Origin: Pyruvatibacter sp.
GTDB taxonomy: Bacteria; Pseudomonadota; Alphaproteobacteria; CGMCC-115125
Direction: 5' to 3'
DNA length: 64,000 bases
NCBI RefSeq assembly: GCF_040219635.1
Contig: NZ_JAVJSC010000003.1
Location: forward strand, 134,501 to 198,500
The notes below the pieces were generated by a model. The model had not been told where the DNA came from. It did no database searches and saw only the letters and a program-made list of their open reading frames with translations. Every line of letters starts with the position of its first letter. Within the stretch, counting starts at the first letter, position 1. Of the stretch, positions 61,437-64,000 are shown piece after piece. Both the position numbers and the translations under genes were made by a program.

Positions 61437-62828
61437 ATGGGCAGCAAGACAGGCAACGAAATGTGGGGCGGCCGGTTCGCAGACGGACCCGACGCCATCA
61501 TGGAGGCGATAAACGTCTCCATCGACTTCGACCAGCGGCTGGCAATTCAGGACATTGCCGGGTCGAGGGCGCACGCGCAAATGTTGTCCGATTGCGCGGT
61601 TATCTCAAGGGATGATGCGTCAGAAATTCTACGCGGGCTTGATCTGGTTGAACAAGAGATCGTGAACGGTACATTTGTATTCCGCCGCGACCTTGAAGAC
61701 ATCCACATGAACATTGAAGCGCGCCTGCGTGACCTCATCGGCACGCCCGCAGGCAGGCTCCACACGGGCCGGTCGCGCAATGACCAGGTAGCAACTGATT
61801 TCAAGCTGCACATCCGCGAACGGCTGATGCAGTTTGATCAAGGCCTTGCAGAGCTGCAGCGGGCCCTTGTCAACCAGGCCAGCCAGAACGCCGACACCGT
61901 GATGCCGGGCTTCACGCACCTGCAATCCGCGCAACCCGTTACGTTCGGTCATCATTGTCTGGCATATGTGGAAATGTTCGCGCGTGACCGGGGCCGGTTT
62001 TGTGATGCGCACACGCGCGCCGGGCAATCCCCGCTGGGGTCCGCAGCCCTTGCGGGCACGTCGTTCCCCATCAACCGGGAGCAGACGGCAAAAGCGCTTG
62101 GTTTTACAGAACCGACCCGCAATTCGCTTGACGCAGTCGCGGACCGCGACTTCGTGCTCGAAGCCTTGTCGGGCGCCAGCATCTGCGCGGTGCATCTGTC
62201 GCGGCTGGCTGAGGAAATTGTCATCTGGACATCCGCCCAGTTCAACTTCGTGAAGCTGCCGGACAAGTTTTCAACCGGTTCATCCATCATGCCGCAAAAG
62301 CGCAACCCGGATGCAGCCGAACTCGTGCGCGCCAAATCGGGCCGCATCATCGGCGGACTCACAAGCCTGCTGGTGATGCTCAAAGGCCTGCCAATGGCCT
62401 ATTCCAAGGACATGCAGGAAGACAAGGAACCCGCCTTTGACGCACTGGATGCACTTGACCTTGCGATCGCGGCAATGACCGGAATGATCCGTGATTTGAC
62501 GGTCAACAAGCAGGCCATGCGCGACAGCGCGTCCAAAGGCTTTGCTACGGCGACAGACCTTGCGGACTGGCTGGTACGCGCGCTCAACATGCCATTTCGC
62601 GACGCGCACCATGTCACGGGCAGCCTTGTAGCTGCAGCCGAACGGAAAGGCTGCGACCTTGACGGCCTGACGCTGGATGAAATGCAGGCAGAAGAGCCGC
62701 GCATTACGGCAGATGTTTTTGACGTGCTGGGCCTCGACAATTCCGTCAAAAGCCGCACAAGCTTTGGCGGCACGTCGCCTGATAACGTGCGCGCACAGGT
62801 AAAATACTGGCAGGAGCAGCTTGCATGA
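61437..62828 (+). CDS. argH: Argininosuccinate lyase
   Basis: 463 residues, family length. Motifs: MWGGRFADGPDAIMEAIN start, HTGRSRNDQVATDFKLHIRE, and the fumarase-superfamily signature GSSIMPQKRNPDAAELVRAKSGR. It splits argininosuccinate to arginine and fumarate. It is followed, with a 4-base overlap, by a small lipoprotein and lysA. Confidence 0.97.
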   Translation: MGSKTGNEMWGGRFADGPDAIMEAINVSIDFDQRLAIQDIAGSRAHAQMLSDCAVISRDDASEILRGLDLVEQEIVNGTFVFRRDLEDIHMNIEARLRDLIGTPAGRLHTGRSRNDQVATDFKLHIRERLMQFDQGLAELQRALVNQASQNADTVMPGFTHLQSAQPVTFGHHCLAYVEMFARDRGRFCDAHTRAGQSPLGSAALAGTSFPINREQTAKALGFTEPTRNSLDAVADRDFVLEALSGASICAVHLSRLAEEIVIWTSAQFNFVKLPDKFSTGSSIMPQKRNPDAAELVRAKSGRIIGGLTSLLVMLKGLPMAYSKDMQEDKEPAFDALDALDLAIAAMTGMIRDLTVNKQAMRDSASKGFATATDLADWLVRALNMPFRDAHHVTGSLVAAAERKGCDLDGLTLDEMQAEEPRITADVFDVLGLDNSVKSRTSFGGTSPDNVRAQVKYWQEQLA

Positions 62829-63022
62829 CACATCTGAGACAAGGCGCACACCTCGGCGTCACGGCAGCATTGCTGGTCCTGCTTGCAGCTTGCGGTGTGC
62901 GTGGAGCGCCCGTACCGCCCGACCGCGAGGTGCTGATTGAAACAGGTGACGGCAAGACCTCACCGTCGTCCGCCCAACACGATGACGACACCCGCTTCCC
63001 GCCCCCTGAAGCCGTCAATTAA
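62825..63022 (+). CDS. Small lipoprotein, LptM/YifL-like
   Basis: 65 residues, start overlapping argH in ATGA. Signal peptide with lipobox LLAAC at 19-23 (Cys23), then GVRGAPVPPD, the G-x-x-G-P-P style of LptM-like lipoproteins. The rest is polar and disordered. The argH - small lipoprotein - lysA order is widely conserved in the class; LptM helps assemble the LptD/E complex in E. coli, and an equivalent role here is inference. Confidence 0.82.
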   Translation: MTHLRQGAHLGVTAALLVLLAACGVRGAPVPPDREVLIETGDGKTSPSSAQHDDDTRFPPPEAVN

Positions 63023-63034
63023 ACCGGACGCCCC

Positions 63035-64000
63035 ATGCACCATTTCGCCTACAAAAACGGTGTGCTGCACGCCGAGGATGTGCCCCTGTCTGACATCGCA
63101 GGTCAGGTCGGTACGCCTTTCTACTGTTATTCAACCGCCACGCTGGAACGCCATTACCGGGTGTTCAGTGAGGCGTTTGCGCGGAGCAGCACCGCAACCC
63201 CGGTGCTGATCTGCTTTTCGGTGAAATCCAACTCAAACCTCGCTGTGGTTTCGACCCTGGCAAACATGGGCGCGGGCGCAGACGTTGTGTCGGAGGGCGA
63301 AATCCGCATCGCCCGCAAGGCCGGCATTCCGGCGGACAAAATCGTTTTTTCCGGGGTTGGCAAAAAGCCCGGTGAAATGGCCTATGCGTTGGATGAGGGT
63401 ATCCTAATGTTCAACGTCGAAAGCGAGCCGGAACTGGAAGCGCTCAACGACGTTGCTGTGTCCAAAAACATGCGCGCGCCCATCTCTTTGCGTGTGAACC
63501 CGGACGTGGATGCCAACACCCATGTCAAAATCACAACCGGCAAGGCAGAAAACAAGTTCGGCATTGCGTGGGAGCGTGCCCATGCCGTTTATGCGCGCGC
63601 CGCTGAACTGCCGGGCATTGAGATTGTCGGCGTCGATGTTCATATCGGCAGCCAGATCACATCGCTTGAGCCATTCCGCACGGCGTTTGCAAAAGTGGCC
63701 GAGTTGGTGCGCGAGCTTCAGGCACAGGGGCACGCGGTTGCTAATGTGGATCTGGGTGGTGGCCTGGGCATTCCCTATATGCAGGGTAACGAACCACCGC
63801 CCCATCCCGAAGAATATGGCCGCATCGCCAGCGACGCGTTTGCTGACCTTGACGTGCGCCTGCTGTTTGAGCCGGGTCGCATCATTGCCGGCAATGCGGG
63901 CGTGCTGGTGAGTGAGGTCATCTATGTGAAGAACGGCGAAGCCAAGGATTTTGTCATTCTCGACGCTGGCATGAACGATCTGATCCGCCCAACGCTCTAT
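63035..64000 (+). CDS. lysA: Diaminopimelate decarboxylase, 5' part
   Basis: Starts at ATG 63035 and is open to the end of the window: 322 residues of a usual ~420. PLP lysine is Lys64 in FSVKSNSN; the fold III motifs VDVHIGSQ, VDLGGGLGIPY and FEPGR follow. It decarboxylates meso-diaminopimelate to lysine. The last ~100 residues, including the C-terminal Cys motif, lie outside the window. Confidence 0.95.
   Translation, partial: MHHFAYKNGVLHAEDVPLSDIAGQVGTPFYCYSTATLERHYRVFSEAFARSSTATPVLICFSVKSNSNLAVVSTLANMGAGADVVSEGEIRIARKAGIPADKIVFSGVGKKPGEMAYALDEGILMFNVESEPELEALNDVAVSKNMRAPISLRVNPDVDANTHVKITTGKAENKFGIAWERAHAVYARAAELPGIEIVGVDVHIGSQITSLEPFRTAFAKVAELVRELQAQGHAVANVDLGGGLGIPYMQGNEPPPHPEEYGRIASDAFADLDVRLLFEPGRIIAGNAGVLVSEVIYVKNGEAKDFVILDAGMNDLIRPTLY

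Noticed and set aside
1..64000. CRISPR array, prophage, transposon or rRNA operon
   Set aside because: No regularly spaced repeats, integrase, transposase, capsid-type or rRNA sequence was noticed while reading both strands.

Overview
The window looks like ordinary chromosome of an alphaproteobacterium, most likely from the Parvibaculales / Parvibaculum-Pyruvatibacter neighbourhood. That placement is an inference from gene content: an alphaproteobacterial RpoH tail, the argH - small lipoprotein - lysA run, coq7, gluQ, tlpA next to argH, and very many acyl-CoA enzymes. I have no alignment to prove it. Codon use is even and GC-rich throughout. I see no insertion sequence, prophage, CRISPR array or rRNA, and two tRNA genes.

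Layout. 1-5.3 kb: end of rpoH, then an envelope block of M48 protease, nuclease-like lipoprotein, PagL-type lipid A deacylase and a frameshifted autotransporter. 5.4-11.5 kb: a regulator fusing an alpha/beta-hydrolase fold to PAS-like and LuxR domains, tRNA-Arg, an exported protein, an AHL-lactonase-family enzyme, MFS and BASS transporters, and a PilZ-like protein. 11.5-18 kb: lipid and acyl-CoA metabolism (crotonase, acyl-CoA dehydrogenase, SDR, two tandem alpha/beta hydrolases, an HCCA-isomerase-like protein). 18-22.5 kb: glpD - lipid kinase - alkyl-DHAP synthase, a plausible ether-lipid operon. 22.5-37.4 kb: a catabolic island with an HSL esterase, three different adenylate-forming acyl-CoA synthetases, a five-gene CMD-MBL-CMD-GST-GST operon, a zinc alcohol dehydrogenase, a TetR regulator that seems to start at ATT, and an LLM flavin oxidoreductase.

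37.4-48.5 kb: mostly housekeeping genes (TusA-like, GNAT, TetR, DoxX, phosphatase, MsbA-like ABC exporter, tRNA-Leu, ExoD, DsbB, Coq7, HNH nuclease, carboxylesterase, AlkA-type glycosylase, GluQ, AEC transporter). 48.5-51.4 kb: an orphan ACT-like protein, and a VWA protein paired with a large four-span membrane protein, both of unknown role. 51.8-60.7 kb: acyl-CoA dehydrogenase, membrane-anchored hydrolase, HIG1-like small protein, a LinB-like haloalkane dehalogenase, rhomboid protease, etfBA, 3-hydroxyacyl-CoA dehydrogenase and a PAS_5-like protein. 60.7-64 kb: TlpA-type thioredoxin, argH, small lipoprotein, and lysA running off the end.

How it works together. Acyl-CoA synthetases activate acids, acyl-CoA dehydrogenases pass electrons to EtfAB, and crotonase and 3-hydroxyacyl-CoA dehydrogenase continue the oxidation. 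Several esterases, the dehalogenase, GSTs and the flavin oxidoreductase suggest growth on hydrophobic or xenobiotic carbon. The most unusual item is the hydrolase-fold LuxR regulator at 5369-6970: its catalytic Ser and His positions are replaced, so it is probably a ligand sensor rather than an enzyme.
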